Positions 13,426 to 27,080 are shown, numbered from the stretch's first letter. The stretch: 64,000 nucleotides of DNA from Glossina fuscipes (GCF_014805625.2 NW_023998415.1:4914066-4978065), one strand, 5' to 3'. The notes: generated by a model not told the origin, from the sequence alone. Translations and numbers: made by a program.

Positions 13426-14822
13426 TAAAATAAATACAATTAAAAGTTTCATCTTCTTGACATTACATACACTACGCAGAATGATGTATGTGCGTAACTA
13501 TGAAGCATGGGTGAAAAAGTCATGAAGAGATTTGTCATCAATGTGACGACCAAAGACGCAATAGAATCTGTTGCGACAACCAACGATTATAAATTGTATT
13601 CATTTCCTATACATTTGACGGAACTCTTTCCACTCTTTCTTTTCAGTTTGATATAAAAATACTGCATTACGTTTGTCCTTAACTTAGCGACAAGTACAGC
13701 AACTATCTTTGGTCGATTGCATTGGTTTTAGGAAAACCACTTATCCATGCTTTTCATATAATATTTGTACCTTCTATACATAAATGGCAATTGATAGCTC
13801 CTCGATCCAAAGCAGAAGTGATAATTAAACCGTCTTCTCTTCATATCACACAGATAGGTGAGGTGGCATGAATGAAATTTAACTCCATAATTCCATATTC
13901 ACTTCTCTGATATTCCGAACATCGCAAAGTGCTTCACTCTTAACAAATATTCGAACTGATGATCTTATGGTTCCTTAAGCCTATAGTGCGGATAGACACA
14001 TTTTAAGCGAGGAATAGTCCAAATAAAATGATTGTTAGAGTCCAACCCAGTACCGGAGCGGATTCAAATCTCAGTGCGATGGAGTTTACCATAATAGTAG
14101 GTGTGGTGTATGCTCACTCGGTATAAGCATAACACTTATCGTTTGCTCGCACAACCACTATGCTGCACTCCATTTCTTTCTATCTTCTCACTTCTTTCCA
14201 ACCGTTACCGTGTCATGGAAATAGGAGACATCCCCTGTATGTTGGGACGCAAAACGATTATCAGTGTGGAGGTCATGTTCGATATCTATAAACGACAAAT
14301 TCCAGACGAAATGCTTTAAAACTTCGATTTGATTGATATCAATAGCAGGAGGGGCAGGTAACATGCACTCTATACAAAACGTAATAAGACCCTTTTTTTT
14401 TTTGTTTCAAATATCCGCACTATGACATCGATGGATATATATTTTTGGTACATTGGCTGTCATAAATTTTGCGACACATTTCCTTTAGTATTAGTAATGG
14501 CAATCGTTTCTTTTTTTTTTTTGTTTAAACAATTTCATCGTCGGCGATCGTTAAAATGGAAAACTCTGTTGAACTAAGAGTTTGCATCAAATTGTGTTAA
14601 AAAATGAAATGAAAATGTTCCAAACTAATATAGATAAAGATTAATGATATCATTTAATACGCTCTTCCAAAAATGTATAGAAAAAAACAAATATTCGCAT
14701 TCGTGTAATTTATAAGGCTCCAACGGCCTTTAGCATTTAGCAATAACGGTAAAGCAGTTTCAAAATGTTCAGAGATTTTTTTCTTAGTAAAAACATAGTT
14801 CGATATACACAAGACTCTAAAC
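13426..14822. other. Unassigned region
   Basis: No gene recognised. A B-box-like GGATTCAAATCTC is at 14,065-14,080, oligo-T runs are at 14,393 and 14,510. The ORF at 14,101-14,319 has no domain signature. Confidence 0.4.
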
Positions 14823-14850
14823 CAGGTATGGGCAACCGCTGGCCCGCGAG
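14823..14850 (+). mobile_element. hAT-like terminal fragment
   Basis: CAGGTATGGGCAACCGCTGG followed by CCCGCGAG resembles the widespread hAT terminus of the form CAGNGGTGGGCAA...GGCCCGCG. No matching inverted end or transposase is visible nearby, so it would be a solo remnant. Confidence 0.4.
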
Positions 14851-15319
14851 ACTCAGCCGACTCGTGTTGTCATCGAATTTGATCCCCATTTCGCTTATTA
14901 ACTCCACTTATCATAACTTGCACGGTATATAATGTATGATATATATAAACTTTCTTAGATGACTTTACTTCTTAGTTTGAAATCAATTTAACGCCAAACT
15001 GTAAGTGATCGAGTTTTATTTATAGCTATTTTATGCCGATTTATATTAATCTTTTCAAATAATTAATTCATATTAATAAAGGAGTACCAGCGTACAAAAT
15101 CGGAGATAGCATAGATCGAAAAGTAGAAAGCCTTTAGAAAAAGAAAAAAACTATTTTACTTAAGTGGCAATGCCTGCTTCAATGCCAATTAAAACATTAA
15201 CAGAGAAGAAAAATTTCAAGGATCAAGATAAGAATTTTACTTATTACAGCGATGCCTGCGGCCATGATCCTTTTGACCAAACATTTAATCATTTTCTTAC
15301 TCTTACCATTATTAAGTGA

Positions 15320-15412
15320 CCTTATTACCAATGGTGGGTATTATAGTTTAGGCCCAAAGCAAATAAATAATCCGCACTTTGTACGATACCCACCACCGTA
15401 GGTTATTTGAAT
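15320..15412. mobile_element. DINE-1-like border remnants
   Basis: GGTGGGTATTATAGTTTAGG and GTACGATACCCACCACCGTAGG face each other within 80 bases, like two 5-prime borders of subfamily B. Only the edges remain. Confidence 0.35.
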
Positions 15413-15878
15413 TTTGTTTTTTTTTTTTTTTTTTATCTAAAATCAATTATCATACAAATTAACGCTCACCCTGTAATTGGCTTACGAACCTATATAAAAA
15501 AATGTTCTCAATTTCACGATATTCATGGAAATCTTAATAAAAATTTCAAATTTATTATTATTATTAATTGTTTTTTAAATATTAGATTAATTTTTCACAA
15601 GTTGCAAAATGTTTGCATTTTCTTTGTATTTTGTTTTTAATGAATGAAAAAACAAAAAACAAAAAAAAAAACATTTTAAACAATATAGCAGACTATATGT
15701 ACATTGCATCGTATATCCCTGTGTATAATACTTTTCGTTTTAATGTATTAATATATGACGAAAACTTGTTTTAAAAGATTATAGCGAAATACCTTTATAT
15801 GTACTATATAACTGATGTGCATACACTGGTATATCATAAACCTATTATAAATATTCTCATATATATTTGGATGGACAG
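15413..15878. other. AT-rich region with oligo-T run
   Basis: T18 tract at 15,417-15,434 and an oligo-A run near 15,660. No gene recognised. Confidence 0.4.
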
Positions 15879-15884
15879 TTGGAT

Positions 15885-16045
15885 GTATATATATATATAT
15901 ATTTATGCATATATATGTATATATATGCATATATACATATGTATAATACATATATGTATGTATGTATATATACATATATATTTATATATATTTATATATA
16001 TATTTATATATATATATATATATATACATATATATATGTATATGT
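15885..16045. repeat. Compound TA/TATATG/CATA microsatellite
   Basis: About 160 bases of alternating TA, CA and TG dinucleotide steps. ORFs through it (MYIYIYIYA type) are low-complexity artefacts. Confidence 0.9.
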
Positions 16046-16889
16046 TTCACTATAATGTCTTTCAAATAAAGCACTTTCCACCGGAACCGTACACTTACGA
16101 TGAGCTACAAAATTAAACTGAAACGAGAAGCAACAGTTCTGTAGTCTGCAACACCTTTTAGTACAAAAACCATTTATGCTAAAATATACACGTAAGTGCT
16201 TGAGAAAATCGTTTGTTTTTACTCGTGTACTATTACTCGTGTCTGCTGCGTTCACTGCGGAGTCCTTGTCATTGAATTTATATACACATCATGGAGAGTG
16301 TATTAGATTGTTAAATTTTTTGCACCACACAACGATACTGATGAGAGATCCTACACATACACATATATGTATAAATGTGAATATACATATATATATATTT
16401 AAGGTGTTTATTTACAAAGTGGGGCAAGTCAATTTTTGCGAAAAAATTAATAATAATAATGATAATTATATATCGAGATCTTTTTAGTCAAAAATTGTGC
16501 AAGAAAATCTCTGCAGGACAATAGAGATTTGGATGTAAATAATACGAAGAAACACTTTTTAATTTTTAAGGACACTACGTACCTTATCTTAAACTAATAG
16601 TATCAATTGTATATAATTTAAACAAAATACGTATGTCGGCATATATTGAATCAAGATTGCCACAATTTTCATAATAATGAAGTTAATATGTAAAAGCAGT
16701 TCGGTGATATAAATGAAATGAAATAAATATCATTGATCACAACTTTTTATTGCCAGGACGTACATTTTGACCAAACGATCGCGGCAATGCAGAAAAGTAA
16801 TTCTTTATATTACTAGTATTAGCATAAAATTTTTACTAAATGAATAAATATTTATGAAAAATTAAATTACACTTTGTTTTTATTATTTA
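16046..16889. other. Unassigned AT-rich region
   Basis: No supported gene; a TA run at 16,380-16,400. Confidence 0.4.
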
Positions 16890-17605
16890 AGCAAGTAAGA
16901 ACATTATATTCGGGCAACGCTGCCATTAAATACCCTACACGACATTGTCTAACATAAAGCGGGCCCAAAACGTAATCTAATGTAGTGCAAGTTTAATACT
17001 TATATAGGGCAGGGTCCAAAAATAGGCGTAGAGGGTCTAAAGTTTGTGAAATTCATTTTTATATGAAATTACTGTTATCGGCCAATTTTCATCACCACCT
17101 ATTAGAACTTAGACTTTTCCGCTCTATAAAGTATCAATTTTCGTGAAAATTCTTATTAGAGTAGGATCGAAAAAATGGCCCGAGATAGTCCAAATCACTA
17201 TTTCGATATAATTTTCATCGTAAAACATTAAAACTTACACCTATTTATCGCGTGAACTTCACTTTTCATTATATAAAAGGAGGTTCAAAAATTGCCCCAA
17301 CCAATTTAAAATGCCGAATAATATATAAATACTTTTTTTCATACAACGACATTTCCGAATAGGGCGTTATATGGGGAGTGATCGAAAAAGTAGACCGATC
17401 CGAACTATTTTCAATAGCGTTCGTCCTTGGGCTGAAATACATCAGTTTACCAAATTTTATCAAAATATCCCAAAAATTGCGACTTGTACCTTGAAGACAA
17501 ATTTACATGCACCGACATCGGACGGACAGACGGACAGACGGAGAGACTTAGATCTATTGAAATTATGATTCTGAATCGATTGTTATAATAAAAGGTGGGT
17601 GTATG
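16890..17605 (-). mobile_element. DINE-1-like element, subfamily A, near complete
   Basis: Reverse orientation relative to the 10,400 copy. It begins AAGCAAGTAAGAACATTATA, then TTCGGGCAACGCTGCCATTAA (hairpin remnant), and reaches a GACGGACAGACGGACAGACG block at 17,520-17,540. Confidence 0.8.
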
Positions 17606-19629
17606 TTAGGCCGTTCAGCGCGTTACGTACGACCATACTAACTTGATAAAAAAGCGGATACAACTGAAATATTATCCCAAAATTAATCTTTTCACTAATT
17701 TTGAAAACAACAAACAGACAAGTCCATTTATATATAAAAAGCACAACTTCCTAACAGTCATTATTAATATTTTAAAATCGATTGAAATGCAAACCGTTCA
17801 ATATCACGAAATAGTAAATAATTGATTTGCCCATTTTCAAAATAAGCAGCCGCCATACATACGTTTAGTCAAAATAAGTGTTCGTCAATTAAGTTACATT
17901 ACGATCGCAAAAGTTTGAATTTCTTCCTTTTCATTACCGTCGACCTAAGCGATATCGATCAATAGATATATTACATCCACAATGATCAAATATATGAAAA
18001 TTGGAAATGCATCACTTATTTAATAATAGTTCTTCCTATATGCTATTGCTTGCAAATGTGTTCGTTAAGGCGGTACTTTTGTTAATTTGCTTTTCAAACG
18101 TAATTAATTAATTGCTTTTATACCTGTACAAAGGGGGGGCGAGAGAGTTGCGGTTAAATCAACTTTTCATTCGATCTGATCGGCATAAATGTAAAAATCG
18201 ACAACCTAACAATAGTAATATTTCTCTTGTTACGTTACATGCGTATGTCCTTCAAATATTTCATGTTCACTTATAGGTCATGGCTATAACATATATTGCA
18301 TTTTATAGTGAGCATTTGCTCAATGGAATGCATGAACTTACTTATATTATATCGTTTTGAGAATAAACAAATGATGAGTATCGGAGATTCGAATATGATA
18401 CGAAATCGTATATAATACCTTTGTTGTATCTTTTGAGGTAAATAATAAATAGTTTGCGCTATTTTTTTCCTCCTCTTCCTCGATGTGTTCTAAAAAATTT
18501 TAAGGAGACAAGAGCACTGTGAATAAATTTCACCTTGACAAAACTGGAACAACATAACTTGTTGACTGTTATTCGCTCAATTTAAACAAATATGTACACA
18601 TTTAGACAAATTTATTTACGTACATACTGCATATTGAACGTAAGTAGAACGAAATGTAAAATAGCCGAGAAGCAACAGTTTGTTTACATATGAACTCGTG
18701 CGCCGGTGCGATAGATGTAATCGCCTAGCATCCTTAGATTCTTTTTTGCATTTGGCGCCGTTAATGTAAAAACTTAAAGTTTATAATTATGAACATAAAT
18801 TGGTTACTGCTAACAAAATTTAGCAATAAAAGTGTAACCTTAATCACGCATACATGAGTTTTACTCAAAACTCTCTATTTCAAAAGTGCTAAAGAAATAA
18901 AATTTAGCCGATAATGGTTTTCACCCAATTAACTTGGCATTCTAAGGCGCATTGTAAGCGTTTCCCTCCCCTCCACCCTGCCCCTCTGAATCGTGTTACA
19001 TACATATACGGTATAACTCGTATTATTGCTTTTCTTTTTTGTTTTCAAGATCGAGCTCGATTAGTTAAAAATTTGACATGCAGGCGCATAAAACTATTCT
19101 CTAAGAAAGGAAAAGAAAACATACGACGTTGAAATTTTTAATGCGTTCGAATTAATATTTGATTTGGTTTTGTTTTCAAGGTAAACAATGCATGAATACC
19201 ATAAACTAATGAAATAAGTAAAATGTTTGCTAAAATCTTATATAAAATTATTAAAGGATTACATTTAAAATTTGCCTATTTGTACCGGTGCGCATGCGGA
19301 ACAAAAGCAAATAAAATCGAACAAAAGAACGAATCGAAATTTTCAGCTTCGCACGAAACTCGAATGAAAGCAACCAAATCACACTCGCCTCTCTAATGGG
19401 GCCAAAATAAAGGAAGGAGTAAAGACTTGATTATGCTTCATTGACTTTATATGGTAGTGTGGCGCGGAAGAAACCCATGAACGAATTATGCCAACTGGAA
19501 AGCGATGTCGAGTTAAATTTCTATAGAACAATCGTCTGCCTCATAAAGCAAATGTTTTATTCGAACGGACAGTATTCAGGCGTTTGGAGCCTTTACTTTT
19601 TTAACTTTAAAGACTTTAAGAATATTAAA
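17606..19629. other. Unassigned region
   Basis: About 2 kb with no recognised gene or transposon. The small ORFs at 17,643 and 18,914 lack family signatures. Confidence 0.4.
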
Positions 19630-20425
19630 AAGTAAGAAAATTATATTCGATCGACCGAATCGGATCGAATCGTTATACTACAACACGCATAAAAATTAAA
19701 AGAATTACATTTTCGTACTCTATAATATGGAGTGGGCGCGGCTGGTTTATTATTTTATTTTTTTTTTTTTCAATAAGCAAAACTTTTTTTCGCATAGACA
19801 CGTCCTTGTGCGTCTTGTACGAATTTCGCTAACCGCGCGAATGTTTATCGCAAATATTACACAATTACGCAAGCTAACAAATGGACAAACGAACAGGCGG
19901 ACATGTTTAGATTTATTTCAAATTTGAAACTGGCCAAGAATTCATATAATTCACGAGATTTTTGAAGTTTGTTTTTACGCCTTAGAAAGGTGTTAAGCTT
20001 TGATATATTTAATACAGGTACTACAATATCGTCCATAGAATATACTTTCAAACTGTTATCTGTTATAGTTTATGAGTAATGAGCAAAAAACAATTTTTTT
20101 ATTCCTTTGGAAAAACAGAGATATTCTCTCAGTTGACGTGATGTTCTGGCCGTGCCCTTCAACCGACTTGGTCCATTTTCAATATCCATCTACGTACAAA
20201 AACTTTTAATGTGTTTGCCAAATTTGAAGTTGATAGCTTCATTTTTGCGGCCAGAAGAATATTTGCAACAGACATTAGACGGATGGACGGACATGCTTAA
20301 ATCAATTCAGAACTTGATAGTGATCAAACATATAAACACTTTGTGGGGTCTCTGAAGTTTCCATCTAAGCGTTGCAAAACTATTGACAGAATGAGCATAT
20401 CCCTCATCCTTCGGTGACGGATATA
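19630..20425 (-). mobile_element. DINE-1-like element, subfamily B
   Basis: Begins AAAAAGTAAGAAAATTATAT, then TTCGATCGACCGAATCGGAT (hairpin), with a GACAAACGAACAGGCGGACA block at 19,884 and a second GGATGGACGGACATG block at 20,281. The 5-prime border shared with 27,475 follows. Confidence 0.75.
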
Positions 20426-20959
20426 AAAATTTCTTTTTGCTGGCACGATAAACAACATTGCAATTTTGGCGATCTCAAGATGTTTAACTTGTTTAACAGT
20501 TAAACCAGGCGAAAATAAGCCTAAACACATGAATTGAATCGGACCATTCTTGCTTCTTCTTGCCTTCTAAAGAATTCCTTTTAGACAACTCTTTACATGG
20601 AGATGAAATTGTCATTTTGAAAATCTCTCGACAAATAAACTCAGGATGCAATTTCAATTCAAAATATTTGACCTGCTTTTTTTAGGGGTTTGAGATGTCA
20701 AAGACAAAGAGATATAAGATTAACTAAAGCAATTATTGTTGTTAGCTTGTATCTTATTTTCATTTACATTACCGCTAACTTATCTGTGCACGTAACTATC
20801 TTCCAAGCTTTACATAAAACCCTGCGTTCAAGAGACAAAAGAAATTGGTATTTTAAAAATAGGTTGATAATAAGTTTATCTTTTATGATATTAGGCGATT
20901 TTGATCCATTTCCTGAATTTATTTACGCACATTTTTTCAGCTGTCTATCATAACCCATA
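20426..20959. other. Unassigned region between DINE-1-like copies
   Basis: The left part (to about 20,580) still resembles subfamily A (GAATTGAATCGGACCATTCT). The rest is not assigned; an 87-residue ORF at 20,690 has no recognisable domain. Confidence 0.4.
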
Positions 20960-21150
20960 TTTGAGATATTACGATAAAATCTAATAATAGCCTAAGGATG
21001 AAGACTTTTGAAGATGTATTGGATGAGACCGTTTGTACAAACCGTCTCCTTCCAGAAATCTTTCAGATTGCATGCTACAACTTGAATACAAAGGTATCGG
21101 GATAAACGGATAGACAGCCTTAAATAGAATAGATTCAGAAAATCCATCGG
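20960..21150 (-). mobile_element. DINE-1-like fragment
   Basis: Shares ATTGCATGCTACAACTTGAA-type sequence and a decayed GATAAACGGATAGACAGCC block followed by TTAGATTCAGAAAATCC-like sequence. Strongly diverged. Confidence 0.4.
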
Positions 21151-21779
21151 TATAGCAACATGAGGCTGTATCTCAAGTCGTTTTTGAGCCATGCTCGTTT
21201 CGAGGATTTTTATTTCGATTTTAACAACAATTTTTTTTATATTGAAAACAGGATTGATAATGTGTGTTAATTCTAACAGAGTTTCAATGAATGACTTATC
21301 TACACGTAATACTAACATATATCGTATTGGATAATTTTGTCATTGCTCCGCAGATGAAACCATTCTCTTTAAGTTTTACACCATACGCATGCATATGGTA
21401 GCTCAATAAAGTCTGCATATATAGTGCCGAAAATTAAGGCTTCTATTATTGAAAAATGCTTGTATGGTTTGAGGATCAAAAAATGCATCTCTTAAGACAC
21501 TAAAATATTTATATTAAATAATGCTTCGAGATTTTCTTTTTAAAGTTGTATGCGAAAAACATACTATAATGCGGTAAATAACAGAGAAAAGTCTTCATGC
21601 AGACAAAAACATATCACAAGAAGATGCGAAAAAATAAAAACATCTTTAGATGTAATTTTTAATACGGGGAAATACCTCAATTCTCGATACTATATGTCGA
21701 CTATATTGGGCTACTGTATATAAATTTTCCGAAATATTTGTGTGTAGAGCTATATAGCTTTGAATATTAAATATTATTT

Positions 21780-22430
21780 GCCCAATAGCGGTAGCATCGG
21801 GAAAAGCTAGAAGCTTTCTTTATACGATTCGAGCAAATGCTGGTAAATATCGTCAATTGCTGTCAACGATGAGGAATCAACACACTACAATATTGTAACA
21901 AGTTTTGGTTAAAACTCGACCAATCTACTGTACCCACAGCCAAATCGAATATCTATAATCACAAGCAAGCATTGATGTAATTGGAAGGACGTAGTGTATG
22001 GGAAGAAGTTTTAAAATGAAGCCAAACCCTCAATAAAGAATATTGTCAACAATTATTAAAGTGGAAAACGAAGTAAACACGGACGCAATACCACTTTTTT
22101 TTCTAACCATTACAGGTATAGGTGACATACACAAAGAAGAAAAGAAAAAAAAAAATGACAACATTCGGCCGTATAATGGCAAAACTCATTCAGGAATCGT
22201 TAAAAATCCTCATTATTTGCACCAGATGGTACTCTGTCTAATTGCTATCGGAAACTTTCAAGTTTTCTGAAAATAACTTTAATTCCTGTAACGATGCCTT
22301 TCGGAGACTAGTCTCCGAAATTGCATTTTTCTTCCTGCACGAATTTCATATACTGCCGATGGACAACGGTTGGTGTAATCAACGCAAAGCAATCGATTGC
22401 CTTCTTTTTTTTTTTGTCCCAAAATAAGAT
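21780..22430 (+). pseudogene. Mariner transposase relic 3, catalytic domain
   Basis: One frame from 21,905 reads, with stop codons, TAKSNIYNHKQALM...GRSVWEEVLK...SQTLNKEYCQQLLK, which is the mariner block around the WWD motif and the following QTLNSDxYCQQL. The second catalytic motif appears as DNIRPYN near 22,160 (family HQDNARPH), then NPHYLHQMVLCLIAIGNF near 22,205 (family PPYSPDLAPSDYHLF), then RRLVSEIAFF...LPMDNGW near 22,300. The canonical catalytic WWD is lost (here a stop and LEGRS). It is dead. Confidence 0.72.
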
Positions 22431-23399
22431 CATGCCTTACAGAATTTTGGAAAATATTTCCATTCACGTAAAGAAGAGAAAGCATTAGTATTTGTGAGAG
22501 TTTTTATTAAAAGAACATTTTTTTCTTTCGATTTAATTTCAATCCTATTCAATCCCGTTGAAATAAGTATAAAATTGTCATTTAAAATTGTTAATGACTT
22601 AATTTAAAGATTGGTTTTATAAATGATGAAAAATAAAAAAATGATTATCAAGCTTAAATCATAGTCTTGATGCGTGCAATTTTGATAAGAAAGAATTTCG
22701 CTCTTCGCTTGAAAACCATTCCATGTATCTATCTAAAGCTTAATAACGTTGCCATGAATATGGGTTATGTACTTTATCCAATTCTTGTATTCTACTTAAA
22801 TCTCAATCATTTTCATTATAAGTCGCGTATTATACAACAGATAAATCGCGCACTTTTCATCCATCCGAATATAATGAAAAACTTAAGTATATTCAGATAT
22901 GGAAAGTATATTGTTTAGGAAATACAAGAAGAAAACAACTTAAGTTGGGCAATTAAACTGGACCAATTTTTCGCCCGTCTTTTGCACTAACCAATTAAAT
23001 GCGTATGACGAGTATATACGTCATGATCCATTCATCCGCCCTTGTTGAACTGCTTCACAAAAATTCCATCATTATGAATGTGTATGTATTTTAGAAAATA
23101 TCTTTGCTATTTTCTCGAATCATTTTGTTACCCGGCATTTTACGAGTATACTCGCTCATCGCAACTGATTAACGCGCTATCATTTATCACTAAGTCGTTT
23201 AATATTTATAAGCGCATTGCTGATGTTAATGATATTGCCTTACAAACAAATGGATCCGAAAAAGTAAGGTAAAGTAATCCAAAATTAACGTAATACAAAT
23301 TCCATAGGTCAAACAGTTCTGCATCAATTTTTCGTCATACAATAATAACAAATATATTTTATGCTAACAAAAAAAAAAATTAAATGCCGTTTGAAGACC
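22431..23399. other. Unassigned AT-rich region
   Basis: No gene or transposon recognised; small ORFs are without signatures. Confidence 0.4.
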
Positions 23400-23690
23400 A
23401 AATTTTTCAAAATCCTAAGTTTCTGTGATTTTTTTATCGAGAAAAACTTTCTCATATAGTGCCCTCAGAAATAGAGCATTTTACGGCAAATGGTCTCAAT
23501 AAAGCGATTGATTCTTAAGGCAAAAGGTGCGTGTATATGAAATATCATAAAAATATCTCAAAACTCTGCGATCCATGTGCGTGGCTGCATGCAAACATGT
23601 AAGAATGATGACTAAATGAACTGACGGACGGACAACCTTAAATCGATACAATAAAATGGACTTATAGAATATGTAAGATATGAAAAGTTT
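23400..23690 (-). mobile_element. DINE-1-like fragment, diverged
   Basis: Recognised by AAATATCTCAAAACTCTGCG, GAACTGACGGACGGACAACC and TTAAATCGATACAATAAAAT in order. No terminal hairpin. Confidence 0.5.
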
Positions 23691-24447
23691 CTGAACGAAA
23701 ATATAGCAATAAATTTGTTTTTTTTTGTTTTTAATATCATGTTTCTCTCACCTTTTTAAAATAAAAACTTACCTGTACATGAAAATAATTTCAAATGCAC
23801 TTCACTTTAAAAGTAAAAACTTTTATAGCAAAAATTTCAATCAAATTTGTCTAAGCAAATATTATACTTTATATGAAGCGAGAGAAAGCTGTTATTATAT
23901 ATATATATATATATATATATAGATATAGATATATAATTTATTCAATAAGATTACTACTTCAAATGAATTGCAATAGCATTTAAAATTGCGGTAACAATCG
24001 AACCAATATACATTTGCAGAATATTCAACTAGTGTCACTGTACATACACTTTTAAATAAAAAATGTAAAATGAACCGATAATACACCAAACTATAAATCG
24101 TACGTTGTTCGATGTCTCGCAATGCAATGTACAATGGTAAAATAAATAAATTGCAGAGGACTTTTAGGCACTTTCAAGTGAATTTCTTTTTAGAACAATT
24201 TAATCGGAATTTGTACTAAATAAACAACAAATATATGACAGCACAGTTAGCATGAGTTTTATGATGTGACGACTAAATGAGAAAATTATCACAAAGAGCA
24301 AGACATATAGAGGCGAAAAAAAAAGGGCGAAGAGAAGTGTGAGAGAGAAAGTCAACCAAGGAGAGAAAGGACACATGCGATGTGCTTGGTATTCAACAGT
24401 TTATGTAGGCATAGGTACATATTTCTACATATATATCTATGTAAATG

Positions 24448-24478
<31 letters not shown>

Positions 24479-25364
24479 GTATATTTATAGGTGGAAGAAA
24501 GTTTCAATTATATCATATATATCATATATTGTCTCGCTAACAAGTAATGTATGAATATTAAAAAAATTGCAAGTAAACCAAGTATGGCTGTCTACTTGCC
24601 CAAAAATATTCTTCACAAATTTCCATTGCATAGGCAGGAGCAAGTAGCTTCAGTTTCTCGTGTATTGCCACAGATTTTTCTCTGTACTTTTTCAATTTAA
24701 ACGACTTATCACGCCACACAAGCAACAAGGAATAGCCGTAATAATGACAGTAAGCATGTATGCAAAGTTTTTTGAGTCTTGCCGTAAAAGATGTTGTATA
24801 AATTGATGTTATGCTCTGCGCACAAATATATCATAAATTCTTAATTGAATTGAGATGAAGTCATACGAATACAGCTTTTCATTTGTGATTTACATACATA
24901 TATGTATGATAAAAACGACCGGCTTCTTTTCATTAAAACACAATAAAGGCGAGTTAACTGAATGAAATCCTCTATAAGCTAATATAAAAGAGTGTGAAAA
25001 AGTGAATCAAAGTTTTTATTACTTTGAAAAAACGGCATCTCACCTAATATCCGTTTAGTATATGTTATCTCTAACTTTTCAATAGATATACATCTAATTG
25101 GACATTCACAACTCTTCAGGTGTGTGTACATTCTTAATTTTGATTGAACGACGGGGTAAAGGGAATGCGCTACCACTTAAAGCAGCAGTATTGCATTTTA
25201 AATAAGCCAAAAATTTTATAGTTAAGCAAAGTCAACTACTAACTAGTCTACATCGGTTAAACTGACGTGACTCCCCGTGCTATCATATGAAAGCCTATCT
25301 TTTGAAAGAACGTGTTTAGGTCCCATTCGCTAATAGTAAGCTCATTCTATCTAAATTTGCCACA
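23691..25364. other. Unassigned region with TA microsatellites
   Basis: Two TA-rich runs (23,893-23,935 and 24,430-24,480). No gene recognised; the ORFs running through the TA tracts are artefacts. Confidence 0.45.
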
Positions 25365-25600
25365 AATTAACATTTTTTTTTTCCAATTTTTACTAAGAAA
25401 TTTTTTTTTATGTAACCAATCACTTTTTCAAAATAAGCTGGGAATATGGGAAAAGTCGTCTGATCCAATCTAATCTCAATAGCGTTCGTCCTTGATGCAA
25501 CATTCATGAAAAAATCACGCACACAGGCAGACAGACAGACAGATAGACAGATTTTAATCGATTTAGAATATGGTTTTGAATAGAACAGTGTAAGAGGAAT
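25365..25600 (-). mobile_element. DINE-1-like fragment, subfamily A
   Basis: Has AAAAGTCGTCTGATCCAATC, AATAGCGTTCGTCCTTGATG and a CAGGCAGACAGACAGACAGA block at 25,523-25,545, then TTTTAATCGATTTAGAATAT. Confidence 0.6.
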
Positions 25601-26264
25601 TTGAATGAATGAAGATTCATGCATGCTTCTGCTTCAACATCGTGTGCACATCTCACCGCTAATTTCGTATAAAGTACATACATATATATTTTATATGTTT
25701 TAACTAAATAATTTTATAAAAAGAGATAATATTTAAATCGGTTTTTATGAATTATAAAATGTACTCAAAATATATGATTTCACTACGTTTTAATTTACTA
25801 TGCGTTTGCCCTGGTAAGAGGTGGCGGTTTATCGTCAACTGATAACAGACAGCACGTATGCTTTTCGTACGAAGAGAGAAGGATACCCTAACTCCAGGAA
25901 AGATAATTTTTGAATTGAAAACCAACACTTCCCAACTCGAGGAATTCTATACCCGTTAAAGACTTGGCAAAGCTATTATTGCCGGAAGAAAAAGAAACAA
26001 AAAACGGGAAGCTCATAATCCGCAACTAACGTCTGTATACCTTTGATGCAAATCAGCGACCTCGTTAAAGGTCAACTCTTGTGATATTTCGCTTACTGTA
26101 CACAAAAAGAGCAAATACCAAAAACACACAGAGACGGTCCGTTCACTACCTATGTTGTAGCAGAAGCCAAAGGGCAAGCTCAAAAGTAGCTTGGCAGATA
26201 TGAATCGCGACTACCAAGTCAATGCCCGCGGGTACGCATCTCAAATACGATCAAGGCAGAAGAA
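25601..26264. other. Unassigned region
   Basis: No gene recognised. The ORF beginning at 26,191 runs into the DINE-1-like copy on its right and is not credible. Confidence 0.35.
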
Positions 26265-27080
26265 AGCTGCGGAGACCCCGAACGGTACATGTATTCTTGA
26301 TCAGCATCAAATTCTGAATCGATTTAAGCATATCCAGCTGTCCATCTGTCCGTCTGGATGTCCGTCCGTCTATTGTCAATATTCGCCTAGCCGCAAAAAC
26401 GAAGCTATCGACTTCAAATTTGACAGAAACATTGGCTTCCGTACAAGTACGGAGGTTGGTATTGAAAACGGGTTAAATCGTTGGAAGTACACGGTGGCAG
26501 TACCACGCAAACTGAGAACACCTCTGTTTTTCAAAAGCAATGAAAGGTTGGCTTGTTGCTTATTACTCGTAAACTATGGCAAATACATGTACAAAAATTT
26601 GATCACATATTCGATGGGCGATGCTGTAGCATTTATGCACAAAAATGGAAAAAATTGACCACTCCTATCCAATATTATAGTGTATCAAAAATTAACTGTT
26701 TTTTCAATATCTTCGAAAATCCCATAAAGTACATAAATTCTTGGCTAATTGCAGATTTGGAATGCACCTGAACAATGTCCGTCTTTCCGGTTGCCTAATT
26801 GTTTAATATCTGTTCAAAGTATTCTCCTCTTCACAAAAAACAAGATATCACCTAGAAATGTACAAAAGTATTTGAAAGTGAACTAAACTTTTCAAAGGAC
26901 ACGCCTACAACGCCCACACACCTATACGACCAAAAACTTTTATTACAAAAATAAAAAAAAATCGGCAGCGCGCACTCCATATTCTAGAGGATGAAAGTTT
27001 AATTCTTTTACTTTTTTATGTTAACGGTAATGGGTAAAATAGATTCGATCACGACCAAATATAATTTTCTTGCTTGTCAA
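26265..27080 (+). mobile_element. DINE-1-like element, subfamily B, near full length
   Basis: Has ATTCTTGATCAGCATCAAAT, a GTCCGTCTGGATGTCCGTCC block at 26,348-26,370, AACGAAGCTATCGACTTCAA, and the end GATCACGACCAAATATAATT then TTCTTGCTTGTC. An AT-rich ORF (26,191-26,658) is non-coding. Confidence 0.75.

Noticed and set aside
15799..16116. ORFs rich in Y and I on both strands
   Set aside because: Translation of a TA/CA microsatellite.
17520..17545. GACGGACAGACGGACAGACG runs as telomere- or CRISPR-like repeats
   Set aside because: They recur singly at the same place within DINE-1-like elements (the GTCY block); there are no spacers of constant length.
26191..26658. 155-residue ORF, the longest in the left half
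   Set aside because: It runs through a DINE-1-like copy, GTCY block included; the same DNA in other copies is not open.
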